A program made the translations under genes and the position numbers. A DNA stretch of 64,000 nucleotides, taken from Zoogloeaceae bacterium. GTDB lineage: Bacteria > Pseudomonadota > Gammaproteobacteria > Burkholderiales > Rhodocyclaceae. The stretch spans positions 124,001-188,000 of the forward strand of contig JACKMA010000005.1 in NCBI GenBank assembly GCA_024235635.1. The letters run 5' to 3'. The notes below the pieces were generated by a model. It was not told the origin of the DNA. It was given only the letters and a program-made list of their open reading frames with translations, and searched no databases. Positions 44,540-52,650 of the stretch are shown in pieces. Every line of letters begins with the position of its first letter. Position 1 is the first letter of the stretch.

Positions 44540-47161
44540 ATGAAAAGCGCCGACATCCGCAAGAAGTTCCTCGAGTTCTTCGAGTCCAAGGGCCACCAGA
44601 TCGTGGCTTCCAGCTCATTGGTACCGCACGACGACCCGACACTGCTGTTCACCAATGCCGGCATGAACCAGTTCAAGGACGTCTTTCTCGGGTTCGACAA
44701 GCGTCCGTACAGCCGGGCCACGACTTCGCAGAAATGCGTGCGTGCCGGGGGCAAGCACAATGACCTGGAGAACGTCGGCTACACCGCGCGCCATCACACC
44801 TTCTTCGAGATGCTGGGCAACTTCAGCTTCGGCGACTATTTCAAGCACGACGCCATCAGCTACGCCTGGGAACTGCTGACCGGGGTCTTCGGACTGCCGA
44901 AGGACAAGCTGTGGGTGACGGTCTATGCCGAGGACGACGAGGCTTTCGAGATCTGGACCGAGACCGTCGGCGTGCCGGCCGAGCGGGTCATCCGCATCGG
45001 CGACAACAAGGGCGCGCGCTACGCCTCCGACAACTTCTGGATGATGGGTGACACCGGTCCCTGCGGTCCGTGCACCGAGATCTTCTACGACCACGGCCCG
45101 GATATCTGGGGTGGGCCGCCGGGCTCGCCCGAGGAGGACGGCGACCGCTACATCGAGATCTGGAACAACGTGTTCATGCAGTTCAATCGCGACGAGGCCG
45201 GCGTGATGCATCCGCTGCCGAAGCCGTCGGTCGATACCGGCATGGGCCTCGAGCGGATCGCGGCGGTGCTGCAGCACGTACATTCGAACTACGAGATCGA
45301 CCTCTTCCAGAACCTGATCGTCGCCGCCGCTCGCGCAACCGACTGGGAGGATCTGACCAGCCCGTCGCTGCGCGTGCTGGCCGACCACATCCGCGCCTGT
45401 GCCTTCCTGCTCGCCGACGGCGTGATTCCCGGCAACGAGGGCCGCGGCTACGTGCTGCGCCGGATCATCCGGCGGGCGATCCGCCATGGCTACAAGCTCG
45501 GCGCCCGTCAGGCCTTCTTCCACAAGCTGGTGCCGGATCTGGTGGCCGAGATGGGCGATGCCTATCCGGAGCTGACCCGGACCCAGGCCAAGGTCATGGA
45601 GGTGCTCAAGCAGGAGGAGGATCGCTTCTTCGCGACCATCGAGCACGGCATGGCGATCCTCGAAGGCGAGCTGGCCGAGATGGACAAGGCCGGCAACGTC
45701 GTGTTCGATGGCGAGACCGCGTTCAAGCTGCACGATACCTACGGCTTTCCACTCGATCTCACCGCCGATGTCTGCCGCGAGCGCGCGGTGTCGGTCGACT
45801 CCGACGCCTTCGAGGTCGCCATGGCCCGCCAGAAGGAGCAGGCCCGTGCCGCCGGCAAGTTCAAGTTGGCGACCAACCTCGAGTACGAGGGACCGCCCAC
45901 CAGCTTCCACGGCTACGACACGCTCGAGGCCGGCGCCAACGTGCTGGCGCTCTACAAGGACGGGGTTGCGGTCAATGAGCTGGCCGAGGGCGAGGTCGGT
46001 GTCGTCGTGCTCGACGACACCCCGTTCTATGCCGAGTCGGGTGGCCAGGTCGGCGACCGCGGCGAGCTGCGCGGCAGCCACGGCATCTTCGCGGTCGAGG
46101 ACACGCAGAAGATCCAGGCGGCGGTGTTCGGCCATCACGGCGTCGTCAAGACCGGCAGCCTCAGCGTCGGCAACGGCGTCCAGGCGCGCGTCGATGTCGC
46201 CGCCCGCGCCGCCACGGCACGCAACCATTCGGTCACCCACATCATGCACAAGGCGCTGCGCGAAGTGCTCGGCGGGCATGTACAGCAGAAGGGCTCTCTG
46301 GTCGATCCGGACAAGACCCGATTCGACTTTGCCCACACCCAGCCGATGAGTGCCGAGGAGGTGCTCGAGGTGGAGCGCCGGGTCAACGCAGAGATCCTCG
46401 ACAACAGCGCCACCGAAGCCCGTGTGATGGCCCTCGACGACGCCCAGAAATCCGGCGCGATGATGCTGTTCGGCGAGAAGTACGGCGACGAGGTGCGGGT
46501 GCTGTCGATCGGCAGCTCGAAGGAATTGTGCGGCGGCACCCACGTCACCCGTACCGGTGACATCGGCTTGTTCAAGATCACGATGGAAGGCGGTGTCGCG
46601 GCCGGCGTGCGCCGGGTCGAGGCGGTCACCGGCGCCAACGCGCTGAGGCTGGTGCAGCACCAGCAGCAGACCCTCGACGAGGTGATCGGGACGCTCAAGG
46701 CCCAGCCGGCCGAGCTCGTGCAGCGGGTCGCGCAGATCGTCGACAACGTGCGGGCACTGGAAAAGGAAGTGGCTCGGCTGAAGTCGAAGCTCGCATCGAG
46801 CCAGGGCGACGACATTGCCGACCGGGCGGTCGACGTCAAGGGGGCCAAGGTGCTGGCGGCGCTGCTCGAGGGCGCCGACGTGCCGCGCCTGCGCGAGACC
46901 ATGGACAAGCTCAAGGACAAGCTCGGCAGCGCAGTGATCGTGCTGGCTGCCGCCGACGGCGACAAGCTCAGCCTGATCGCAGGCGTCACCAAGGATCTCA
47001 CCGGCAAGGCCAAGGCCGGCGAGCTGGTCAACTTTGTCGCGCAGCAGGTCGGCGGCAAGGGCGGTGGCCGGCCCGACATGGCGCAGGCCGGCGGCAACCA
47101 GCCCGACAAGCTGCCGGCGGCGCTGGCCTCGGTGCAAGGCTGGGCCGAGGAGCGTCTCTGA
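44540..47161 (+). CDS. alaS: Alanyl-tRNA synthetase
   Basis: An 873-residue class II synthetase charging tRNA-Ala. The aminoacylation domain includes FLEFFESKGHQIV, FTNAGMNQFKDVFLG, TSQKCVRAGGKHNDLENVG, THHTFFEMLGNFSFGDYFK-type sequence and VFMQFNRDEAG. The editing domain has HSVTHIMHKALREVLG (HxxxH) and CGGTHVTRTGDIG (zinc Cys/His). The C-terminal oligomerisation domain ends with the GGKGGGRPDMAQAGG motif. Length is normal. A NUDIX gene follows 31 bp later on the same strand. Confidence 0.99.
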   Translation: MKSADIRKKFLEFFESKGHQIVASSSLVPHDDPTLLFTNAGMNQFKDVFLGFDKRPYSRATTSQKCVRAGGKHNDLENVGYTARHHTFFEMLGNFSFGDYFKHDAISYAWELLTGVFGLPKDKLWVTVYAEDDEAFEIWTETVGVPAERVIRIGDNKGARYASDNFWMMGDTGPCGPCTEIFYDHGPDIWGGPPGSPEEDGDRYIEIWNNVFMQFNRDEAGVMHPLPKPSVDTGMGLERIAAVLQHVHSNYEIDLFQNLIVAAARATDWEDLTSPSLRVLADHIRACAFLLADGVIPGNEGRGYVLRRIIRRAIRHGYKLGARQAFFHKLVPDLVAEMGDAYPELTRTQAKVMEVLKQEEDRFFATIEHGMAILEGELAEMDKAGNVVFDGETAFKLHDTYGFPLDLTADVCRERAVSVDSDAFEVAMARQKEQARAAGKFKLATNLEYEGPPTSFHGYDTLEAGANVLALYKDGVAVNELAEGEVGVVVLDDTPFYAESGGQVGDRGELRGSHGIFAVEDTQKIQAAVFGHHGVVKTGSLSVGNGVQARVDVAARAATARNHSVTHIMHKALREVLGGHVQQKGSLVDPDKTRFDFAHTQPMSAEEVLEVERRVNAEILDNSATEARVMALDDAQKSGAMMLFGEKYGDEVRVLSIGSSKELCGGTHVTRTGDIGLFKITMEGGVAAGVRRVEAVTGANALRLVQHQQQTLDEVIGTLKAQPAELVQRVAQIVDNVRALEKEVARLKSKLASSQGDDIADRAVDVKGAKVLAALLEGADVPRLRETMDKLKDKLGSAVIVLAAADGDKLSLIAGVTKDLTGKAKAGELVNFVAQQVGGKGGGRPDMAQAGGNQPDKLPAALASVQGWAEERL

Positions 47162-47192
47162 GCGCCCGTCACGGCGCGCTTGGCATGGCACG

Positions 47193-47690
47193 ATGAACCG
47201 GTACCGCTTCTGCCCGTGTTGCGGCAGCCCGCTCGAGGAGTTCCCGATCGCGGGCAGCTTGCGCCAGACCTGCGCCGACATGCACTGCGGCTGGGTGTTC
47301 TGGGACAATCCGGTGCCCATCGTCGCCGCCATCATCCAGTGCGAGGATCGGGACGGCGCCGTGCTGCTGGCGCGCAATGCCGCCTGGGAGCCGGGCAAGT
47401 TCGCGCTGGTCACCGGCTTTCTCGAGCGCAACGAGGATCCGGTGCACGGGGTCGTGCGCGAGGTCCGCGAGGAGACCGCGCTGGCGGCCACCGAGGTCTC
47501 GCTGGTCGGCCTCTATCCGTTCGAGCGCAAGAACGAACTGATCCTCGCCTATCACGTCCGGGCACGTGGCGAGATCCGGCTCAACGAGGAGCTGGCCGAG
47601 TACCGACTGATCGCCCCCGACGTGCTCAAGCCCTGGGCGTTCGGTACCGGGCTGGCGGTACGGGACTGGCTGGCGGGCCGCGGCGTCTGA
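47193..47690 (+). CDS. NUDIX hydrolase with N-terminal zinc ribbon
   Basis: A 165-residue nucleotide-diphosphate hydrolase. An N-terminal zinc ribbon (CPCCGSPL ... CADMHCGWVFW) precedes the NUDIX box GFLERNEDPVHGVVREVREE, which keeps the Glu ladder for metal binding (the GU pair after it is AL). Zinc-ribbon NUDIX proteins include NADH pyrophosphatase-like enzymes, but the substrate here is open. The start at 47193 places the ribbon at the N-terminus. Confidence 0.92.
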   Translation: MNRYRFCPCCGSPLEEFPIAGSLRQTCADMHCGWVFWDNPVPIVAAIIQCEDRDGAVLLARNAAWEPGKFALVTGFLERNEDPVHGVVREVREETALAATEVSLVGLYPFERKNELILAYHVRARGEIRLNEELAEYRLIAPDVLKPWAFGTGLAVRDWLAGRGV

Positions 47691-47730
47691 CGATTTCAGC
47701 GGGGTGCGGCGTCCGCTTGTGCGGACGTCG

Positions 47731-47943
47731 TCAGCGCGCCGCCTGCCCTCGGCGGCATCGGTGCATCAGGACGTCGTCCTGCAGGCCGTAGTCCCGCAGC
47801 TTCTGGTATAGCGTGCTCTTGGCAATCGCCAGTTGGCGGGCGGCCTCGGTCAGGTTGCCGCCGGTGCTGGCGATGGCCTGGCGAATGCATTCGGCCTCGG
47901 CCTCGCTCAGACGGCCACTGTGGGTGGCCGGGGCGATCGCGCC
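47731..47943 (-). pseudogene. acxR: C-terminal remnant of sigma-54 activator AcxR (Fis-type HTH)
   Basis: About 70 codons ending at 47731 encode GRLSEAEAECIRQAIASTGG, NLTEAARQLAIAKSTLYQKL and RDYGLQDD, the Fis-type helix-turn-helix of an NtrC-family activator. The receiver and AAA+ domains are missing. The fragment is fused, out of frame, to the truncated acxA remnant just upstream. In acetone-degrading bacteria AcxR activates the acetone carboxylase operon from a sigma-54 promoter, which is also found here. A hairpin (GTCCGC, TTGT, GCGGAC at 47711-47726) lies between it and the NUDIX gene. Confidence 0.75.
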
Positions 47944-48833
47944 GACGCGTCGCCGAGGTACTCGCCCAGCATCTTGGAGACGATGGTGCGCGCCAGTTGC
48001 TTGGCCTTCCAGCTGATCGTGCCGCCATGGGTCGCCATCACCCGCAGGTCGAACTTCGCGCCGTGCTTCTTGAAGCGGTCGCTGACCTTCTTCAGGGTCT
48101 GGCGCGACGGCTCGGCGCCGTAGGCTTCCAGCACCGTGGTGTTCATGCGGTGGCTTTCCTTGCGCGACGGGTAGTCGTCCACCGACGCGAACACCGGTAT
48201 CTACGACTTCAGCTTGGCCAGCTCGTCGAGCACCACGTCGCGGGCCTGCTGCTCGCTGCTCTCGTTCTTGTGGGACTGCAGCAGGCAGATCACGATGGCT
48301 TCCGAACCGGCCTCGACCAGCTCGCGCGTGACCTGGCGCACCTCTTCGACGCGCAGCGGGATCACCGCCTTGCCCTGCACGTCGGTGCGCTCGGTGACGC
48401 CACGGGTGCGTGACACGGGCACCAACGGCTCGTCGTAGCGGTGGGTGTTCAAGTGGATGCGGTCTTCCAGCGCGTAGCCGAGATAGCTCTGCAGCGCGCA
48501 CCCCATCGAATGGATCTGCTCGAAGCCCTTGTTGCAGATCAGGCCGACCCTCAGACCCTTGCGGCTCAGCACCCGGTTGAGCATCGCCGTGCCCGAATAG
48601 ACGCAGGTCGCCAGTTCCGGATAGACGTCGTCGACACCGCGGGCCCAATGGGCCGGCGCGTCCTCGGACGAGTTGAAGATGGCGAGCGACTCCTCCACCG
48701 GGTTGCTCTGCGCCTTGCCGACCACGAAGCGGCCGTCTGCGCGGACGAAGAAGGTGTCGGTCATCGTGCCGCCGGCGTCGATGCCCATGACCTCCACGCG
48801 GGATGCGGTTTGGACTTCCATGTGTGTCTCCAT
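47944..48833 (-). pseudogene. acxA: Truncated acetone carboxylase beta subunit (AcxA/HyuA-like)
   Basis: The frame opens at 48833 (METHMEVQTASRVEVMGIDA) with the ASKHA-type GIDAGGTMTDTFFVRADGRFVV and continues for 210 codons of close AcxA-like sequence. A TAG at 48203-48201 then interrupts it. Beyond the stop, in the same frame, AcxA-like sequence continues (FASVDDYPSRKESHRMNTT, MATHGGTISWKAKQLARTIV) for about 80 codons, so this is a nonsense mutation, not a frameshift. The glycine-rich GPIGGVIG that I expect after TIVS is missing (about 47975), and homology ends at about 47950 where the acxR tail begins. The remaining ~430 residues and acxB/acxC are absent. Confidence 0.82.
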
Positions 48834-49443
48834 TCCTGTTGATCGATGGCGGGCTCGCGAAGCGCCGCACCGGACAACGCGGCGCAACCGCTGTGCCAGC
48901 GCACGGATGGTGCGCTGCAATAGCGCGATTGGCGTTGCGGACAAGAAGATTCTGGCGAAACGATGGTGCAGTGAAGCAGCGGCCTGCAGTGCCGGCCTGC
49001 GATCAGAAACACGATGGACGTCCGGCAATCGAACGCCGCGGCTGATTCGGTGCCGCGCGCAGTGGCGCAGCAGTCGATCGGGCTTCGTGTCGGACCGCGC
49101 TCGGCGCGGGGGTTGTCGTCCCCAGTCGATGGGCCGCCGAGGGTCGGGGCTGCGAATTATCGGGAGAGAAATGGCTGTGGGTGCGGGTTCCTTCGTTCCG
49201 GGTCGACGGGCGGGCCGCGGCGATCGGCCACGGACGTCGGCTACGGACGTCGGCTACGGCCAGCCCGAACCGGTGCTTGGGCGCGACCCGATGGGTACCG
49301 GCGGCGTCGTGCAAATGGGGCTGGAATCCGCGTCGGGCGTCGCCGAGTCACATTCCCGGCACGCATGTGACGTGACCGGGAAATCGCTTGAGCCGGGTGG
49401 TCGTGTCGCGTCCAATCTAGGACATCAATCACGGGAGCCACAC
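48834..49443. other. 610-bp non-coding region upstream of acxA remnant and CmcJ-like gene
   Basis: It holds the sigma-54 promoter and its adjacent inverted repeat at the left end. At 49231-49256 a 13-bp unit (CGGACGTCGGCTA) is exactly duplicated in tandem. Frames that remain open here have no recognisable homology and I do not call them. The right end must contain the promoter of the oxygenase gene. Confidence 0.6.
48884..48898 (-). promoter_or_regulatory. Sigma-54 promoter of the acxA remnant
   Basis: On the minus strand TGGCAC (48898-48893), five bases, then TTGC (48887-48884) matches the -24/-12 consensus TGGCAC-N5-TTGC. Transcription would start near 48873, about 40 bp before the acxA start. 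An 8-bp inverted repeat (CAGCGCAC at 48897-48904, GTGCGCTG at 48910-48917) lies just upstream. Confidence 0.82.
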
Positions 49444-50325
49444 ATGAACGCCAGGATCGAACGAGCGCCGCGCCAGAGTCCTGCGAATGCGACCGGTGGG
49501 TTGGCCGTCGTCGCCGGGCTCAACTACCTCGTCCCGACCGGCGAGCGACCATTCAGCTATGCCTGCGAGCCACCCGCAGGCACGCCATGGGAAAGCGGTC
49601 GCTATGAACTTCGGCAAATGGCCATTGCCGATGCGCGATCCACCGTGCCGAGGCCTTCGATCGATGTCGAGGGTTTCGAGCTGTGTGACGCACCTTCGGC
49701 CGTCCGCGACTTCTTCGATCCGGACGAAGTCAGGGCCTGCTACCATGCGGAGGCCGCCGAGCTCGCGCTGGCGGTCACGGGCGCGCAGCGTGCCCATGTC
49801 TTCGATCACCTCGTGCGCAGGCGCGAGCGCGACCGCGCCCCAGTCTCGTTCGGACGCAAGCCGGCCGTCGGACCGCCCGCCGTCAATGGCCGCATCCACA
49901 ACGATTACACCGAAGCGTCGGGTCGGCGAAGGCTGGCCATGGTGCTGGCCGATGCCCTGGCCGCGGCCAGGGTCGAGCGCTATGCCATCATCAACATCTG
50001 GCGTTCGATCAAGGGGCCGGTCCGCGATACGCCGCTGGCCGTCTGCGACGCACGGTCGGTGGCGGCATCCGATCTGGTGGTGAGCGACGTGCGTTATCCG
50101 CGCCGGACCGGCGAGATCTACCATGCCCGCCATTCACCGCGGCACCGGTGGTCGTATTTTTCCGGCATGGACCGCCACGAAGCCCTGGTCTTCAAGCAGT
50201 ACGACTCCCGCAACTGCGGCGTGGCCCGCTTCGTCCTGCATGCTGCGTTCGACCTGCCGCAGATTCCGGTGGACGCGCCGCTGCGCGAGAGCATCGAGCT
50301 GCGCTGTCTCGTGATCTACGATTGA
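49444..50325 (+). CDS. CmcJ/NvfI-family Fe(II)/2OG oxygenase-like protein
   Basis: A 293-residue cytosolic protein of the CmcJ/NvfI family, which includes hydroxylases and O-methyltransferase-associated proteins of antibiotic and fungal metabolite pathways. Motifs: GRIHNDYTEASGRRRL (likely iron ligands His152-x-Asp154), INIWRSIKGPVRDTPLAVCDARSV, GEIYHARHSPRHRWSYFSGM, ALVFKQYDS and FVLHAAFDLP (likely third ligand His266). GGGAG precedes the ATG. The next gene, 12 bp away, encodes a DsbA-like isomerase. The substrate is unknown. Confidence 0.87.
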   Translation: MNARIERAPRQSPANATGGLAVVAGLNYLVPTGERPFSYACEPPAGTPWESGRYELRQMAIADARSTVPRPSIDVEGFELCDAPSAVRDFFDPDEVRACYHAEAAELALAVTGAQRAHVFDHLVRRRERDRAPVSFGRKPAVGPPAVNGRIHNDYTEASGRRRLAMVLADALAAARVERYAIINIWRSIKGPVRDTPLAVCDARSVAASDLVVSDVRYPRRTGEIYHARHSPRHRWSYFSGMDRHEALVFKQYDSRNCGVARFVLHAAFDLPQIPVDAPLRESIELRCLVIYD

Positions 50326-50337
50326 GGAGCCCGCGAA

Positions 50338-50994
50338 ATGCGCGACGCCGATTCTCCTGCAACGAATCCGACGGTCGAATTCTGGTTCGATTTCGGCAGC
50401 AACTACAGCTATATCAGCACGATGCGCATCGAAGCGGCGGCATCCCGATCGGGGCTGCAGGTGCGCTGGCGGCCGTTCCTGCTGGGTCCGATCTTCCGCT
50501 CGTTCGGGTGGGAGAGTTCGCCCTTCGTGCTACAGCAGGCCAAGGGCGAGTATGTCTGGCAGGACATGGTGCGCGAGTGTCGCAAGGCTGGCATCGCCTG
50601 GCGCAGGCCCAGTGTCTTTCCGCGTCCGGCGGTGCTGCCGCTGCGGGTGGCGTTGGTCGGCGCCGAGCAGCCGTGGATCGGCGCCTATTGCCGGCGTGTG
50701 ATGTCGCTCAATTTCGCGGAAGACCGCGACATCGACAGCGTGGATGCCGTCGCCAGCGTATTGCATCAACTCGGCCTCGAGGTGCGAGACGTCCTGGCGG
50801 CCGCGCAGTCGGACGCCAACAAGCGCAAGCTGCGCGAGCAGACGGAGGCAGCGATGGCGCTGAAGATCTTCGGCGCGCCGACGTTTCTGGTCGGCGATGA
50901 AATGTTCTGGGGCAACGATCGGCTGGACGATGCCATCGCCGAGGCCCGGCGACTCGGGTCTCGACTCCCGGACAGGCGGCCGCGAACGCCTTGA
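50338..50994 (+). CDS. DsbA-family 2-hydroxychromene-2-carboxylate isomerase-like protein
   Basis: A 218-residue member of the thioredoxin-fold DSBA/HCCA-isomerase group. VEFWFDFGSNYSYISTMRIE gives the family N-terminus with the Ser/Asn-Tyr-Ser active-site region in place of a CxxC motif, and IFGAPTFLVGDEMFWGNDRLD is the cis-Pro loop and C-terminal signature. Family members isomerise ring-cleavage products of naphthalene degradation using glutathione. Its partner here is a CmcJ-like oxygenase, suggesting a small aromatic or metabolite-modifying operon. Substrate unknown. Confidence 0.88.
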   Translation: MRDADSPATNPTVEFWFDFGSNYSYISTMRIEAAASRSGLQVRWRPFLLGPIFRSFGWESSPFVLQQAKGEYVWQDMVRECRKAGIAWRRPSVFPRPAVLPLRVALVGAEQPWIGAYCRRVMSLNFAEDRDIDSVDAVASVLHQLGLEVRDVLAAAQSDANKRKLREQTEAAMALKIFGAPTFLVGDEMFWGNDRLDDAIAEARRLGSRLPDRRPRTP

Positions 50995-51121
50995 CCCGGA
51001 CAGCGGCGACCGCCGGCGCTGCCGGGTTGCGGCTTCGGCTTCCCGACGCGGCTCCGGGAAGGCTCGGCCAGGGCAGCCCATGCCGCGCGCTTGCCGACCC
51101 GTCTCCGACGGTCGCCCGGGA

Positions 51122-52036
51122 TCACGGCGAGGCCATGACCTGCTCCTGGATCCAGGCCGCCACGCGGCGAACGTCCTCGCGCGGCTGCGCGTCGGCCTGA
51201 ATGAGCCAGTAGGCGTAGGCGGTCTCTATCCGAGGCCCGGCCGGGGCGCTTGCCACCAGACGGCCCGCGTCGAGCAAGGGCTGGATGAGTTCGAGCCTGC
51301 CGATCGCCACCCCTTGCCCCGCCAGCGCAGCCTGAATGACCTGGTCGTACTGGTTGAAGCGCAGGATCGTCCTCGGCTTCACGTCCGACCACCCGGTGGC
51401 GGCCAGCCAGTCGTTCCACTGCAGCCAGGGATGCTGCGGATCGTCGAAATCCAGCAGGTCCAGTTGCGACAGTCGTCGTGGCGAGTCGAGCGCCTGCAAT
51501 GCGAGTGAGCCGTGGGCGACCGGTGCAAGCGACTCGCCGAACAGGCGGATCGCCCCGGCCGGCGCGGCCGATTCGGTCGTGTAGCGTATCGCCAGATCGA
51601 TACCGTCGTGGCGAAGGTCGGCCACGCGGTTGTTGGCGGATACCCTCAGGTCGACGTTGGGGTGCCGTTGCTGGAGACCGCTCAGACGAGGCAGCAGCCA
51701 TAGCCCGGTGAAGCCGATGGCAGCGCTCAAGGTCACCGGCCGTGGTGCGCCGAGGGCATCGATTTCGCCGAGCACGTCCTGCAATTGCTGCAGGGCGCCG
51801 TCGGCGCTTCTGAACAGCCGCTCGCCTTCGGGTGTGAAGGCGATGGTGCGATGGCCACGAATCAGCAACTTGACGCCCAATTGCCCTTCGAGCGCCTTGA
51901 TCTGGCGGCTGACCGCCGACTGGGTCAGGCACAGATCCTCGGCGGCGAGGGTAATGCTCATGCGTCGGCCGACGGCGACGAAGCCGCGCAGCAGGTCGAG
52001 CGACGACAGTCGTACCAGCGGCAACGGCATTCCCAT
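51122..52036 (-). CDS. LysR-family transcriptional regulator
   Basis: A 304-residue LysR regulator of the GcvA-like type. The winged helix-turn-helix is SLDLLRGFVAVGRRMSITLA, AEDLCLTQSAVSRQIKALEG, QLGVKLLIRGHRTIAFTPEG, followed by a periplasmic-binding-like effector domain (LPRLSGLQQRHPNVDLRVSA). The start could be 52036 or 52030; no strong ribosome-binding site is visible. It is convergent with the CmcJ/isomerase operon and could control it, but the target is not shown. Confidence 0.9.
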   Translation of the reverse strand: MGMPLPLVRLSSLDLLRGFVAVGRRMSITLAAEDLCLTQSAVSRQIKALEGQLGVKLLIRGHRTIAFTPEGERLFRSADGALQQLQDVLGEIDALGAPRPVTLSAAIGFTGLWLLPRLSGLQQRHPNVDLRVSANNRVADLRHDGIDLAIRYTTESAAPAGAIRLFGESLAPVAHGSLALQALDSPRRLSQLDLLDFDDPQHPWLQWNDWLAATGWSDVKPRTILRFNQYDQVIQAALAGQGVAIGRLELIQPLLDAGRLVASAPAGPRIETAYAYWLIQADAQPREDVRRVAAWIQEQVMASP

Positions 52037-52650
52037 GGCGCATGTGTGACGGTAGAAGTCCGGATTGAAGCACAGGGCGGGACGTTTCGTCACTGCGGGC
52101 ATCACTGCATGGCGCCGGTGACCGCCGAGTCGATCGCTGGATGCGGCCACGCCAACCCGCACCCGGACCGTCGATGCCGGCGACTGGCCGGCTTCGAGCC
52201 GGCAGGCACGTGCGCGCAGACGCCGGAGCCGGTGGCGCGGGGACTGATGCTGGGCGAAACCGGGCAATGGCGCGCTCATGCATCGCGCATGACTTGATCG
52301 GCCGACCGTCTCAACTTGGCTGATCCGATGCCGTTGATAGTGCCGACGATGCCGATCTGCTTGTGCAGTGCAATGTGACGGGCGGGACCACGGATACTTG
52401 AAACCGCGAGCAGCGCAGGCCCGTCACGTCCGCATCGGCGCTCGCGCAAGGCAGCCGCGGACGGTCGCGCGGCGCAGCCAACATCATACGGAGCCACTTG
52501 CCTGATTTCCTTCGATTGCCATCTCCCGAAGACCGGAGCCGGAGGCGAAATCGACATCGGCGGCCGAAAATGCGCCCGTATTGTCCGGCGCCGGGTGGCC
52601 GAAGCGCCGACGGTCGCTGCCGTCGTCTCCGGCCCATCGGACGCCCACTG
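52037..52650. other. 614-bp gap with an HRDC-like fragment
   Basis: No complete gene is visible. On the minus strand at about 52276-52340 a short peptide, TINGIGSAKLRRSADQVM, resembles the end of an HRDC domain as in RecQ (consensus INGIG-x-KL-x-RYG). It could be a decayed remnant or chance. The rest must hold the promoters of the LysR and PAS-GGDEF-EAL genes. Confidence 0.4.

Noticed and set aside
44615..47491. A 958-codon open frame on the minus strand across alaS
   Set aside because: It is the complement of a strongly conserved synthetase gene in high-GC DNA and has no recognisable domain.
49231..49256. A possible CRISPR-like or mobile-element repeat
   Set aside because: There are only two directly adjacent 13-bp copies without spacers; it is a simple tandem duplication.
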